Shown: positions 9,030-16,480, counted from the stretch's first letter. The stretch: 16,516 nt of DNA from Gammaproteobacteria bacterium (GCA_023144715.1 JAGLFC010000095.1:1-16516), one strand, 5' to 3'. Made by a program: numbers and translations. Notes: generated by a model from the sequence alone, not told the origin.

Positions 9030-9587
9030 TTAGATTTCCATTAAATCTTTTTCTTTAATTGCTAACAGATCATCCACTTCTTTAACATGGCTATCTGTGA
9101 GCTTTTGTACCAACTCTTGACCATGACGTTCATCATCTTCTGAAATTTCTTTTTCTTTTTCTAATTCTTTTAATGAACCATTAGCATCTCGGCGGATATT
9201 ACGAATCGCCACTTTAGCGGCTTCACCTTCATTGCGAACTACTTTAATGAGATTTTTACGAGTTTCTTCTGTCAGTGCGGGTAATGGAATACGAATTAAC
9301 TCGCCACTTGTGGCTGGATTGAGTCCGAGATCAGAAGTCAAAATAGCTTTTTCGACCACGGGAGTCATTTGTTTTTCCCATACTTGAACCGATAAGGTTC
9401 TTGCATCAAGAATAGAAATATTAGCGACTTGATTTAAGGGCGTTGGATTACCATAATAGTCAACACTGATACTATCAAGCAAGCTTGTATGAGCACGACC
9501 TGTTCTGACTTTTATTAAATCTTGTTTGAGTGAGTCAATTGTTTTTCCCATACGGGTATTAGCATCACTTTTAATTTCATTGATCAT
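9030..9587 (-). CDS. frr: Ribosome recycling factor RRF
   Basis: RRF works with EF-G to split the post-termination ribosome so that subunits can be reused. The length of 185 residues is identical to E. coli RRF. The three-helix domain is seen in the N-terminal MINEIKSDANTRMGKTIDSL with KVRTGRAH at 26-33, and in the C-terminal half from LTEETRKNLIKVVRNEGE to the end. The small beta domain lies between, at about 32-104 (DYYGNPTPLNQVANISILD, then SVQVWEK). The start at 9587 is 35 bp past the pyrH stop. The order pyrH-frr is nearly universal in bacteria. The TAA stop joins directly to the uppS ATG. Nothing is unusual. Confidence 0.98.
   Translation of the reverse strand: MINEIKSDANTRMGKTIDSLKQDLIKVRTGRAHTSLLDSISVDYYGNPTPLNQVANISILDARTLSVQVWEKQMTPVVEKAILTSDLGLNPATSGELIRIPLPALTEETRKNLIKVVRNEGEAAKVAIRNIRRDANGSLKELEKEKEISEDDERHGQELVQKLTDSHVKEVDDLLAIKEKDLMEI
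9032..9048 (-). other. Small hairpin at the frr stop / uppS ribosome site
   Basis: The minus strand reads AGATTT, loop AATGG, then AAATCT, a perfect 6-bp stem ending within the frr stop codon region. The GGA of the uppS ribosome site spans the loop and the start of the second arm. It may tune initiation on uppS, but the bases also encode the last frr codons, so it could be fortuitous. Confidence 0.35.
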
Positions 9588-9622
9588 AATTAATATCCTA
9601 ACAATAAATACTGAATCGTTTC

Positions 9623-10333
9623 TTATTGAACGAGCGTACCTTCCTGCTCACCCTTGAGTACTTTATCAAGTGCACCTGACTTGCCCATATTATAGACTCG
9701 AATAGGCATTTTATGTTCACGACATAAGACAATAGCGGTTGCGTCCATCACGTTTAATTGCTTTTCTAGTACTTCATCATACGTCAAATTATGATATAAA
9801 GTAGCACTCGGATCTTTAATGGGATCAGCAGAATAAACACCATCAACTTTAGTGGCTTTAATCACCACATCAGCTTCTATTTCAATCCCTCGTAAACTTG
9901 CGGCTGAATCCGTGGTAAAAAATGGATTACCTGTCCCTGCTGCAAAAATAGTCACACGTCCTTTTTCTAAATGACGGATGGCCTTACGACAGACATAGTC
10001 TTCACATACTTGATGAATGGGCAAAGCAGACATCACTCGTGCAACAACATCGGATTTTTCTAAAGCATCCTGCAATGCTAAACAATTAATAACAGTGGCT
10101 AACATGCCCATGTGATCACCTGCCACTCTATTCATGCCAGAGGCTGCCAATCCCACACCACGGAAGATATTACCACCACCGATCACGATACCCACTTGGA
10201 TACCCTGATCAATAAGAGTTTTTACTTGAGCAGAAATAGAAGTCAACACCTGTGGGTCAATACCAAAGTTTTGTTCTCCCATCAAAGCTTCACCACTCAA
10301 CTTTAATAAGATTCTTTTATATTTTACACTCAC
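9623..10333 (-). CDS. pyrH: UMP kinase PyrH, GTG start
   Basis: PyrH phosphorylates UMP to UDP with ATP in pyrimidine nucleotide synthesis. It is a hexameric amino-acid-kinase-fold enzyme, activated by GTP and inhibited by UTP in related bacteria. The 236 residues compare with 241 in E. coli. Visible motifs are LKLSGEAL at 10-17 (Lys11 and the phosphate loop), IGGGNIFRG at 51-59, GDHMGMLAT at 72-80 with Asp73, and AAGTGNPFFTTDSAASLR at 131-148, which binds nucleotide. The start codon is GTG at 10333, supported by an AGGAG ribosome site seven bases upstream and by the fit of SVKYKRILLKLSG to the family. It lies 60 bp past tsf, with a possible own promoter in that gap. Confidence 0.98.
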   Translation of the reverse strand: MSVKYKRILLKLSGEALMGEQNFGIDPQVLTSISAQVKTLIDQGIQVGIVIGGGNIFRGVGLAASGMNRVAGDHMGMLATVINCLALQDALEKSDVVARVMSALPIHQVCEDYVCRKAIRHLEKGRVTIFAAGTGNPFFTTDSAASLRGIEIEADVVIKATKVDGVYSADPIKDPSATLYHNLTYDEVLEKQLNVMDATAIVLCREHKMPIRVYNMGKSGALDKVLKGEQEGTLVQ

Positions 10334-10340
10334 AAGACTT

Positions 10341-10345
10341 CTCCT
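10341..10345 (-). promoter_or_regulatory. Ribosome binding site of pyrH
   Basis: The minus strand reads AGGAG here, seven bases before the GTG at 10333. It is a strong Shine-Dalgarno match and decides the non-ATG start of pyrH, since no ATG lies at a suitable place for the conserved N-terminus. Confidence 0.85.
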
Positions 10346-10365
10346 ATTTTCTATATTGTATTAAT

Positions 10366-10374
10366 ATCATACCA
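10366..10374 (-). promoter_or_regulatory. Candidate extended -10 promoter for pyrH
   Basis: In the 60-bp tsf-pyrH gap the minus strand reads TGGTATGAT, an extended -10 element (TGn followed by a hexamer with five of six bases of TATAAT). No good -35 is seen, which extended -10 promoters can tolerate. The start of transcription would fall about 25 bases before the GTG of pyrH. Chance matches are frequent in AT-rich DNA, so this is tentative. Confidence 0.3.
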
Positions 10375-10393
10375 TGTTAGCATTATTTAAGTA

Positions 10394-11272
10394 CTAGCCA
10401 CCAATTTGAGCCATTACTTCTGCTGCAAAATCTTCAGATTTTTTCTCCATACCTTCACCCACTTCAATACGAGTAAAGCTTGTAATACTTGCACCTGCAT
10501 TGCTTATCAGCTTTTCAACAGTAATATCAGGATCTTTTACAAAAGCTTGGCCGACTAAGGTATTGTCTTTAATAAAACGCTTGATCTTACCTTCAACAAT
10601 TTTTTCAATAATATTGTCTGGCTTACCGCTATTAGCCGCTTCTGCTGCTGCAATTTCTTTTTCTTTCGCTAATTCCGTTGCATCAAGAGAAGACTCATCA
10701 AGACCTTTAGGATTACTCGCTGCAACATGCATGGCTACATCTTTCATCAGATCAGCATCAGCCCCTTGCATATCGACCACAACCCCTATTTTTGTGCCAT
10801 GTAGATAAGAACCTAATTGCCCTTCTGTTGCAAAAGTAATAAAACGACGTACTGACATATTTTCGCCAATTTTAGCAATCATCGTTTTTAGGACAGTATT
10901 AATATCTTCTGAACCTTCTTGTAAAGGCATCGCTAATAATGCTTCTACATCAGCAGGATCATCACTTAAAATACGTTTTGCAACCGCACTTGCAAAATCA
11001 CCAAACTCATCACCCATGGCAACAAAATCAGTTTCGCAGTTAACTTCTAGCATCACACCTTTTTTGCCATCATCACTGAATTCAACAACCACTTTACCTT
11101 CGGTTGCAATACGACCTGATTTTTTATCCGCTTTGGCTAAACCTGTCTTACGCATCAATTCAATTGCTGCTTCAATATCACCATCGGTTTCGACCAATGA
11201 CTTTTTGCATTCCATCATGCCCGCACCTGTGCGATCACGTAATTCTTTTACTAAACTGGCGGTAATTGCCAT
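10394..11272 (-). CDS. tsf: Translation elongation factor Ts
   Basis: EF-Ts is the guanine-nucleotide exchange factor that recharges EF-Tu from its GDP form. The 292 residues compare with 283 in E. coli. The N-terminal UBA-like domain is clear (VKELRDRTGAGMMECKKSL, residues 8-26, then GDIEAAIELMRKTG). The TDFVA motif at 81-85, in the core subdomain that inserts against EF-Tu, is intact. The dimerisation and C-terminal modules follow (SYLHGTKIGVVVDMQG, VAASNPKGLDE, IVEGKIKRF). The ATG at 11272 has GAGG eight bases upstream. It is cotranscribed with rpsB in other bacteria; here the pair is separated by 108 bp containing a strong stem-loop. The gene ends in TAG. Confidence 0.98.
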   Translation of the reverse strand: MAITASLVKELRDRTGAGMMECKKSLVETDGDIEAAIELMRKTGLAKADKKSGRIATEGKVVVEFSDDGKKGVMLEVNCETDFVAMGDEFGDFASAVAKRILSDDPADVEALLAMPLQEGSEDINTVLKTMIAKIGENMSVRRFITFATEGQLGSYLHGTKIGVVVDMQGADADLMKDVAMHVAASNPKGLDESSLDATELAKEKEIAAAEAANSGKPDNIIEKIVEGKIKRFIKDNTLVGQAFVKDPDITVEKLISNAGASITSFTRIEVGEGMEKKSEDFAAEVMAQIGG

Positions 11273-11303
11273 TTTTAAATCCTCATATCATTCACATCGG
11301 ACA

Positions 11304-11343
11304 TTATTTGAGCAGTCAATAATCATTGACGGTACTCAAATAA
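11304..11343 (-). other. Stem-loop between rpsB and tsf
   Basis: The minus strand can fold into a 9-bp perfect outer stem (TTATTTGAG with CTCAAATAA), a small internal loop (TACC against TG), a 6-bp perfect inner stem (GTCAAT with ATTGAC) and a four-base loop GATT. It lies in the 108-bp rpsB-tsf gap. No U-run follows on either strand, so it is not a standard intrinsic terminator. It may set the rpsB to tsf ratio by attenuation, pausing or RNase processing; that role is inferred. Confidence 0.6.
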
Positions 11344-11380
11344 ATCACCGTGAATTTTAATAGCTGTGTTTAATAGATGG

Positions 11381-12148
11381 TTAAGATTCAGTGGTTTCAG
11401 CAGGCTTGTCTGCTGCGTTATCAGCCACTTCAACAAACTCATCAGGTGTTGCAACAGGCTGAGAACTCGCTGCTTTAGCATCTAATACTGATTCAGCCGC
11501 TGTTTCAACATATAAGGTAATGGCACGAATCGCATCATCATTACCTGGAATAATATAATCTACGCCATCTGCTCTATTATTGGTATCAACCACACCAATG
11601 ACTGGAATACCCAGTTTATTGGCTTCTAATACTGCAATTTTTTCATAGCCCACATCAACAATAAAAACGGCTGAAGGTAATGAACCCATATCTTTAATAC
11701 CACCAAGACTTTTTTCTAATTTTTCCATTTCACGGGAATTCATTAGAACTTCTTTTTTGGTCAGTGTATCAAAAGTACCATCTGTTGATGCTTTTTCTAG
11801 GTATTTAAGACGTTTAATAGATTGTTTAACAGTTTTGAAATTCGTTAACATACCACCCAACCAACGATGGTTGACATAAGGCATACCACAACGAAGTGCT
11901 TGTTCTTTAATGGTTTTACCCGCTGCACGTTTAGTACCTACGAATAAAACTTTACCACGTTTAGCAACAATCTGACCGACAAAGTTCATCGCATCATTGA
12001 ACATAGGTAGAGTGCTTTCTAAATTGATAATATGAATCTTGTTACGATCACCAAAGATATACTGACCCATTTTTGGGTTCCAATAACGGGTCTGGTGACC
12101 AAAATGAACGCCTGCTTCAAGCATTTGACGCATTGTGACTTTTGCCAT
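11381..12148 (-). CDS. rpsB: 30S ribosomal protein S2
   Basis: S2 is a late-assembling protein of the small ribosomal subunit and contacts S1. I start it at ATG 12148, giving 255 residues (E. coli 241). This yields the family N-terminus MAKVTMRQMLEAGVHFGHQT, with AAGGA ten bases upstream. The open frame continues 18 codons to 12202, but those residues do not resemble S2. Conserved stretches include RYWNPKMGQYIFGDRNKIHI at 21-40, VGTKRAAGKTI at 70-80, VNHRWLGGMLTNF at 92-104, and the family block GIPVIGVVDTN plus DYIIPGNDDAIRAI. Residues from about 225 form an alanine- and acid-rich tail a little longer than in E. coli. It is first in the rpsB-tsf unit, behind a leader of about 180 nt. Confidence 0.98.
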   Translation of the reverse strand: MAKVTMRQMLEAGVHFGHQTRYWNPKMGQYIFGDRNKIHIINLESTLPMFNDAMNFVGQIVAKRGKVLFVGTKRAAGKTIKEQALRCGMPYVNHRWLGGMLTNFKTVKQSIKRLKYLEKASTDGTFDTLTKKEVLMNSREMEKLEKSLGGIKDMGSLPSAVFIVDVGYEKIAVLEANKLGIPVIGVVDTNNRADGVDYIIPGNDDAIRAITLYVETAAESVLDAKAASSQPVATPDEFVEVADNAADKPAETTES

Positions 12149-12329
12149 AATATAAATTTCCTTAATATAAGGGTTAGATCTTACTCGTATCCCATAAGCC
12201 AACCTGATTATTCATTTTATTTTTTAAAAAAATAAAGAGTCAAGCACCCAGAGTTATGTGTCGATACAAGCTCGGATTAATAAAAATGCCTTATTTTAGT
12301 CACTTCTTTTTTGTCACGTAAAACAAGGC
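12149..12329 (-). promoter_or_regulatory. rpsB 5' leader, likely site of S2 autoregulation
   Basis: If transcription starts just after the promoter predicted at 12336-12364, rpsB has a leader of about 180 nt, similar to the roughly 160 nt of E. coli. In gammaproteobacteria this leader is known to bind S2 and repress rpsB-tsf. Seen here are a GC-richer proximal part (CAGGTTGGCTTATGGGATACG) whose GGTT could pair with the AACC just before the ribosome site, and a mid part with CCGAGCTTG and GGGTGCTTG. I could not derive a full fold by eye, so the functional label comes from position and family knowledge. Confidence 0.5.
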
Positions 12330-12335
12330 GTGCGT

Positions 12336-12364
12336 ATTATTCCATAAAACAAAATAAACAACAA
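12336..12364 (-). promoter_or_regulatory. Candidate rpsB promoter
   Basis: The minus strand carries TTGTTG (12359-12364), a 17-bp spacer and AATAAT (12336-12341). It is followed by ACGCACGCC, a markedly GC-rich discriminator in otherwise AT-rich DNA. GC-rich discriminators are typical of promoters under stringent control, including ribosomal protein promoters. The -10 has five of six consensus bases; the -35 is weaker (three of six). Placement gives a leader of plausible length for rpsB. Confidence 0.5.
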
Positions 12365-12377
12365 TCGTTGTTTATTT
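12352..12377. repeat. Perfect 11-bp inverted repeat
   Basis: AAATAAACAAC and GTTGTTTATTT flank the four bases AATC. The dyad lies 58 bp past the acnB stop and overlaps the predicted rpsB -35. On the minus strand the second arm runs into TGTTTTATGG, which is U-rich but interrupted by G. It could be a weak acnB terminator or a protein-binding operator at rpsB; the sequence does not decide. Confidence 0.55.
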
Positions 12378-12434
12378 ATTTTATGATTGACAACTCAAAA
12401 ATAGAAAAAGTAATATGAGCCTCTTTCCAATTTT

Positions 12435-14972
12435 TTAACAATAATACGCCATATTATTAAAGTTTAAATAACGATAAATATCCGCTTTATCTTTCTCTAA
12501 TACCTGTACTGCTTGCTGATACTCTTCTGGAGTGGGTAATTTACCTAAGGTTGATACCACCGCAGACAGTTCTGCTGAGGCCAAAAAGACTTTGGCATCT
12601 TTACCCAAACGATTAGGGAAGTTTCGTGTTGAAGTAGAAATCACATTCGATTCATCCGCAACACGTGCTTGATTCCCCATACACAGCGAACAACCGGGTA
12701 ATTCTGTTCTCGCCCCTGCACGACCATAGATACTAAAGACACCTTCTTCAATCAATTCTTTTTCATCCATCTTAGTCGGTGGTGCAATCCATAAACGTGT
12801 TGGAATCGCTCCGCCTTTATTATCAAGATGATCTTCTAAGATTTTTGCGGTGGCTCTATAATGACCAATATTAGTCATACACGATCCAATAAAGACCTCT
12901 TCGACACGTTGTCCTGCTAAGTCAGATAATAGCTTCACATCATCAGGATCATTGGGACAGGCAAGGATAGGCTCTTTAATCGTATCTAAATCAATGTCAA
13001 TAATATCCGCATATTCAGCATCGGCATCAGGTTCTAATAACTGAGGATTATCCAACCATGACTGCATGGCATCAATACGACGTTGCAAGGTATTACTATC
13101 CTGATAGCCTTCACGAATCATCCAACTTAATAAGGTAATATTAGAGGTCAGATATTCAATGACAGATTCTTTATTCAAACGTACCGAACAACCATTAGCA
13201 GAACGCTCTGCTGAAGAATCGGCTAATTCAAAGGCTTGTTCCACTTTTAAATCAGGCAAGCCTTCAATTTCTAAGATACGACCATTAAAGACATTGATTT
13301 TACCTGCTTTATCCACCGTGAGTTTACCGTCTTGGATGGCTTGCCAAGGAATCGCATTGACTAAATCACGTAAGGTAATGCCCGGTTGTAGTGACCCTTT
13401 AAAGCGTACTAATACAGATTCCGACATATCCAGTGGCATGACACCCATCGCGGCGGCAAATGCAACCAGTCCCGAACCTGCTGGAAAAGAAATGCCTAAT
13501 GGAAAACGAGTGTGAGAATCTCCCCCTGTACCGACTTGATCGGGCAATAACATACGATTGAGCCACGAGTGAATAATACCATCCCCCGGACGTAAAGAAA
13601 CCCCGCCACGTTGAGTCATAAAGGTGGGTAAATTTGCCTGTAATTTCACATCAATTGGCTTGGGGTAAGCCGCAGTATGACAAAAACTTTGCATCACTAA
13701 ATCGGAGGCAAAGCCCATACACGCCAATTCTTTTAATTCATCACGGGTCATGGCACCTGTGGTATCTTGTGAACCCACAGTAGAAATACGAGGTTCACAA
13801 TACGTACCGGGGCGAATGCCTTCTACTCCACATGCCTTACCCACCATTTTTTGTGCGAGTGTATAACCCTTATCGGATGCTTGAGCAGGCTGAGGACGAA
13901 TAAAGACATCACTGGCTTCTAAGCCTAATGCTTCACGAGTTTTATCGGTTAAACCACGACCAATAATCAGTGGAATACGACCACCTGCTTGTACTTCATC
14001 CGCTAAGGTATCAGGGCTAAGAGTAAAGCTTGAAATCACCTTGCCTTGTTCATCACAAATTTCACCTTGATACGGCTTAATCGTAATAACATCCCCTGTT
14101 TTCATTGTTGAAACATCACATTCAATCGGCAAAGCCCCTGAATCTTCAGCCGTATTATAAAAAATAGGAGCGATTTTACCGCCTAAGACCACACCCCCTT
14201 GACGTTTATTTGGCACATGAGGAATATCATCACCCATTGTCCAAAGGACAGAATTAATCGCGGATTTACGTGATGATCCAGTACCCACCACATCACCTAC
14301 ATAAGCAATTGGATGCCCTTTTTTCTTGAGTGCTTCAATGGTGGTCAAAGCATCAGGCATTTTGGTGATCAGCATGGATTGTGCGTGTAAGGGAATATCT
14401 GGGCGTGACCATGCTTCAGTAGCAGGTGATAAATCATCGGTATTGGTTTCGCCCTCTACTTTTAAGATACTGACAGTAATCGTTTCAGGCAATTTCTCAC
14501 GCTGAGTAAACCAGTCACCTGCCGCCCAAGAATCGACCACTTGTTTGGCAAATTCATTATCTTTTGCCTTGGACATAACATCATGCCAAGCATCAGCCAC
14601 TAACAGCGAAGAAGACAACGCCTTGACCGCAATAGGAGCCAGTGCCTTATCATCCAATAACGCCACTAAGGGCTGAATATTAAAACCACCCCCCATTGTA
14701 CCCAGTAGTGCCACTGCTTTTTCAGCATCAATCAGCGAACAATTTTGCTGATTATTTGCCAGAGCCGTTAAAAAATCCGCTTTTACTTTTGCCGCATCAT
14801 CCACACCCGGCGGCACTCGATGAATCAATAATTCCAAGAGAAGTGCTTCTTCACCCAAAGGAGGCTGTCGCAGTAAAGCCACTAATGCTGTGGTTTGTTG
14901 TGCATCCAATGGTAAGGGCGGTAAATTTTGTTCAGTACGTTGTGCAACATGAATTTTATATTCGTTTAACAT
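12435..14972 (-). CDS. acnB: Bifunctional aconitate hydratase 2 / 2-methylisocitrate dehydratase AcnB
   Basis: AcnB isomerises citrate to isocitrate through cis-aconitate in the citric acid and glyoxylate cycles. Family members also hydrate 2-methyl-cis-aconitate, and the apo-protein binds mRNA when its cluster is lost. The 845 residues compare with 865 in E. coli. The HEAT-like N-terminal domain specific to AcnB is at about 1-160. The swivel domain follows (GETNTDDLSPATEAWSRPDI, GDVVGTGSSRKSA), then the catalytic core (VGSQDTTGAMTRDELKELAC, GTGGDSHTRFPLGISFPAGS). The 4Fe-4S ligands are Cys698 in FIGSCMTNIG and Cys761 and Cys764 in GCSLCMGNQ. STRNFPNRLG is present near 781-790. The C-terminus stops at NFNNMAYYC, lacking the last dozen or so residues of E. 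coli. The ATG at 14972 has AAGAGA upstream. Confidence 0.98.
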   Translation of the reverse strand: MLNEYKIHVAQRTEQNLPPLPLDAQQTTALVALLRQPPLGEEALLLELLIHRVPPGVDDAAKVKADFLTALANNQQNCSLIDAEKAVALLGTMGGGFNIQPLVALLDDKALAPIAVKALSSSLLVADAWHDVMSKAKDNEFAKQVVDSWAAGDWFTQREKLPETITVSILKVEGETNTDDLSPATEAWSRPDIPLHAQSMLITKMPDALTTIEALKKKGHPIAYVGDVVGTGSSRKSAINSVLWTMGDDIPHVPNKRQGGVVLGGKIAPIFYNTAEDSGALPIECDVSTMKTGDVITIKPYQGEICDEQGKVISSFTLSPDTLADEVQAGGRIPLIIGRGLTDKTREALGLEASDVFIRPQPAQASDKGYTLAQKMVGKACGVEGIRPGTYCEPRISTVGSQDTTGAMTRDELKELACMGFASDLVMQSFCHTAAYPKPIDVKLQANLPTFMTQRGGVSLRPGDGIIHSWLNRMLLPDQVGTGGDSHTRFPLGISFPAGSGLVAFAAAMGVMPLDMSESVLVRFKGSLQPGITLRDLVNAIPWQAIQDGKLTVDKAGKINVFNGRILEIEGLPDLKVEQAFELADSSAERSANGCSVRLNKESVIEYLTSNITLLSWMIREGYQDSNTLQRRIDAMQSWLDNPQLLEPDADAEYADIIDIDLDTIKEPILACPNDPDDVKLLSDLAGQRVEEVFIGSCMTNIGHYRATAKILEDHLDNKGGAIPTRLWIAPPTKMDEKELIEEGVFSIYGRAGARTELPGCSLCMGNQARVADESNVISTSTRNFPNRLGKDAKVFLASAELSAVVSTLGKLPTPEEYQQAVQVLEKDKADIYRYLNFNNMAYYC

Positions 14973-15112
14973 AGGCTTCTCTTAAAATGATACATTAATG
15001 ATAATGCTATAAACTAACTATTAACGAGGTATTTTAGCATTTTCTTTCCCAGAGAGAGACCATCCGTTATAATTAGTGCAATATTCTTACATACAAAATG
15101 GGGTTGTTCACA
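14973..15112. promoter_or_regulatory. Divergent acnB / purB control region
   Basis: This 140-bp gap separates the divergent starts of acnB and purB. On the plus strand a clear purB -10 is present (listed separately). For acnB, minus-strand candidates such as TAAAAT and TATAGC are seen, but none has a good -35 at the right spacing, so I do not name one. No binding site for a known regulator could be recognised with confidence. Confidence 0.6.
15046..15073 (+). promoter_or_regulatory. purB promoter
   Basis: TATAAT at 15068-15073 matches the -10 consensus perfectly. TTCCCA at 15046-15051, 16 bp upstream, matches four of six bases of the -35. Transcription would begin near 15080, leaving a leader of about 33 nt before the ATG at 15113. 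No PurR-like palindrome was recognised nearby. Confidence 0.55.
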
Positions 15113-16480
15113 ATGGATTTAAATAGTTTAAGTGCAGTTTCACCAATTGATGGTCGTTATGGTAGTAAAACAGCCGATCTTCGACCTATCTTTAGTGAAT
15201 TTGGCTTAATACATCATCGTGTTTTAGTGGAAGTTCGTTGGCTACAGATGCTTGCTGCCAATAGCAAAATAAAAGAAGTGCCTGAATTATCAGAACCTGC
15301 TCAAAGCTTACTCGATAGTATTGTGGATAATTTTTCGGTAGACGATGCTGAACAAATTAAAACCATCGAACGTACCACCAACCATGATGTTAAAGCCGTC
15401 GAATATTTTCTAAAAGACAAGATTAAAGAGAACGAAGAACTCATGGCGATTAATGAATTTATTCATTTTGCCTGTACCTCTGAAGATATTAATAATCTCT
15501 CTCATGCTCTGATGTTGAATACGGCACGCAGTAATATTATCATGCCTCAATTACGCGCTGTGATTGATGCCATTACTGAATTAGCACATGAATTAGCCGA
15601 TACACCGATGCTTTGCCGTACTCATGGACAGCCTGCTTCCCCATCAACAATGGGTAAAGAAATGGCCAATACTGCCTATCGTCTGGAACGTCAGTTTAAG
15701 CAATTTACCGCGGTACAAATCATGGGTAAAATTAATGGTGCTGTGGGTAATTATAATGCTCACATCAGCGCTTACCCTGAACTTGACTGGGCAGATATTG
15801 CTCAAAACTTTGTCGAAAGTCTGGGTATTGAGTTTAATCCTTACACCATTCAAATTGAACCGCATGATTATATCGCTGAATACTTTGATACTCTGGCACG
15901 TTTTAATACCATTTTAATTGATTTTGACCGTGATATTTGGAGCTATATTTCTCTGGGTTATTTCAAGCAAAAAACCATTGCAGGTGAAGTAGGATCATCG
16001 ACCATGCCCCATAAGGTGAACCCCATTGATTTTGAAAACTCTGAAGGTAATTTAGGTATTGCCAACGCCTTATTGCATCATTTAAGCAGTAAATTACCCA
16101 TTTCTCGTTGGCAACGTGATTTAACCGATTCAACGGTATTAAGAAATTTGGGTGTGGGTATCGCTCATTCGACTATTGCTTATTCTTCTACCTTGCGGGG
16201 TATTAGCAAATTGAACATCAATCAAGAAGCACTGGCTAAAGACTTAGATAATACATGGGAAGTCCTTGCTGAACCTATTCAAACGGTTATGCGTCGCTAT
16301 GGTATCGAAAAACCTTATGAGAAGTTAAAAGAGTTGACTCGTGGTCAGTCCATTACAGCAGAAACGTTAAAGGAGTTTGTGGATACCTTAGAGATACCAG
16401 AATCTGCTAAACAAGAATTAAAGCAATTAACCCCTGCTCGCTATATTGGTAATGCGGTTGAACAGGCTAAGAATATTTAA
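15113..16480 (+). CDS. purB: Adenylosuccinate lyase PurB
   Basis: PurB catalyses two fumarate-releasing steps of purine synthesis: SAICAR to AICAR, and adenylosuccinate to AMP. I start it at ATG 15113 (455 residues; E. coli 456), which gives MDLNSLSAVSPIDGRYGSK. The ribosome site GGGG (15100-15103) lies nine bases upstream. An in-frame ATG at 15098 would add five residues but has no ribosome site. Catalytic His171 lies in RTHGQPASPSTMGKEMA. The flexible loop with Ser295 lies in the fumarase/aspartase superfamily signature GSSTMPHKVNP (294-304). Also present are TTNHDVKAVEYFLK at 88-101, FACTSEDINNLSHAL at 119-133, and the long-form PurB ending EPIQTVMRRYGIEKPYEKLK. It is divergent from acnB. 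The 36 bases after its stop show no clear terminator before the window ends. Confidence 0.98.
   Translation: MDLNSLSAVSPIDGRYGSKTADLRPIFSEFGLIHHRVLVEVRWLQMLAANSKIKEVPELSEPAQSLLDSIVDNFSVDDAEQIKTIERTTNHDVKAVEYFLKDKIKENEELMAINEFIHFACTSEDINNLSHALMLNTARSNIIMPQLRAVIDAITELAHELADTPMLCRTHGQPASPSTMGKEMANTAYRLERQFKQFTAVQIMGKINGAVGNYNAHISAYPELDWADIAQNFVESLGIEFNPYTIQIEPHDYIAEYFDTLARFNTILIDFDRDIWSYISLGYFKQKTIAGEVGSSTMPHKVNPIDFENSEGNLGIANALLHHLSSKLPISRWQRDLTDSTVLRNLGVGIAHSTIAYSSTLRGISKLNINQEALAKDLDNTWEVLAEPIQTVMRRYGIEKPYEKLKELTRGQSITAETLKEFVDTLEIPESAKQELKQLTPARYIGNAVEQAKNI

Noticed and set aside
12149..12202. Upstream extension of rpsB by 18 codons
   Set aside because: S2 proteins begin at the MAKVTMRQ position. 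The extension runs through the ribosome site into the leader and has no family similarity.
12216..12236. A/T palindrome TTTATTTTTT/AAAAAATAAA in the rpsB leader
   Set aside because: It is made almost wholly of A and T runs with no real loop, which is expected by chance in this AT-rich gap.
15098..15112. Earlier ATG of purB
   Set aside because: It has no ribosome site, whereas the GGGG just after it is correctly spaced for the ATG at 15113.
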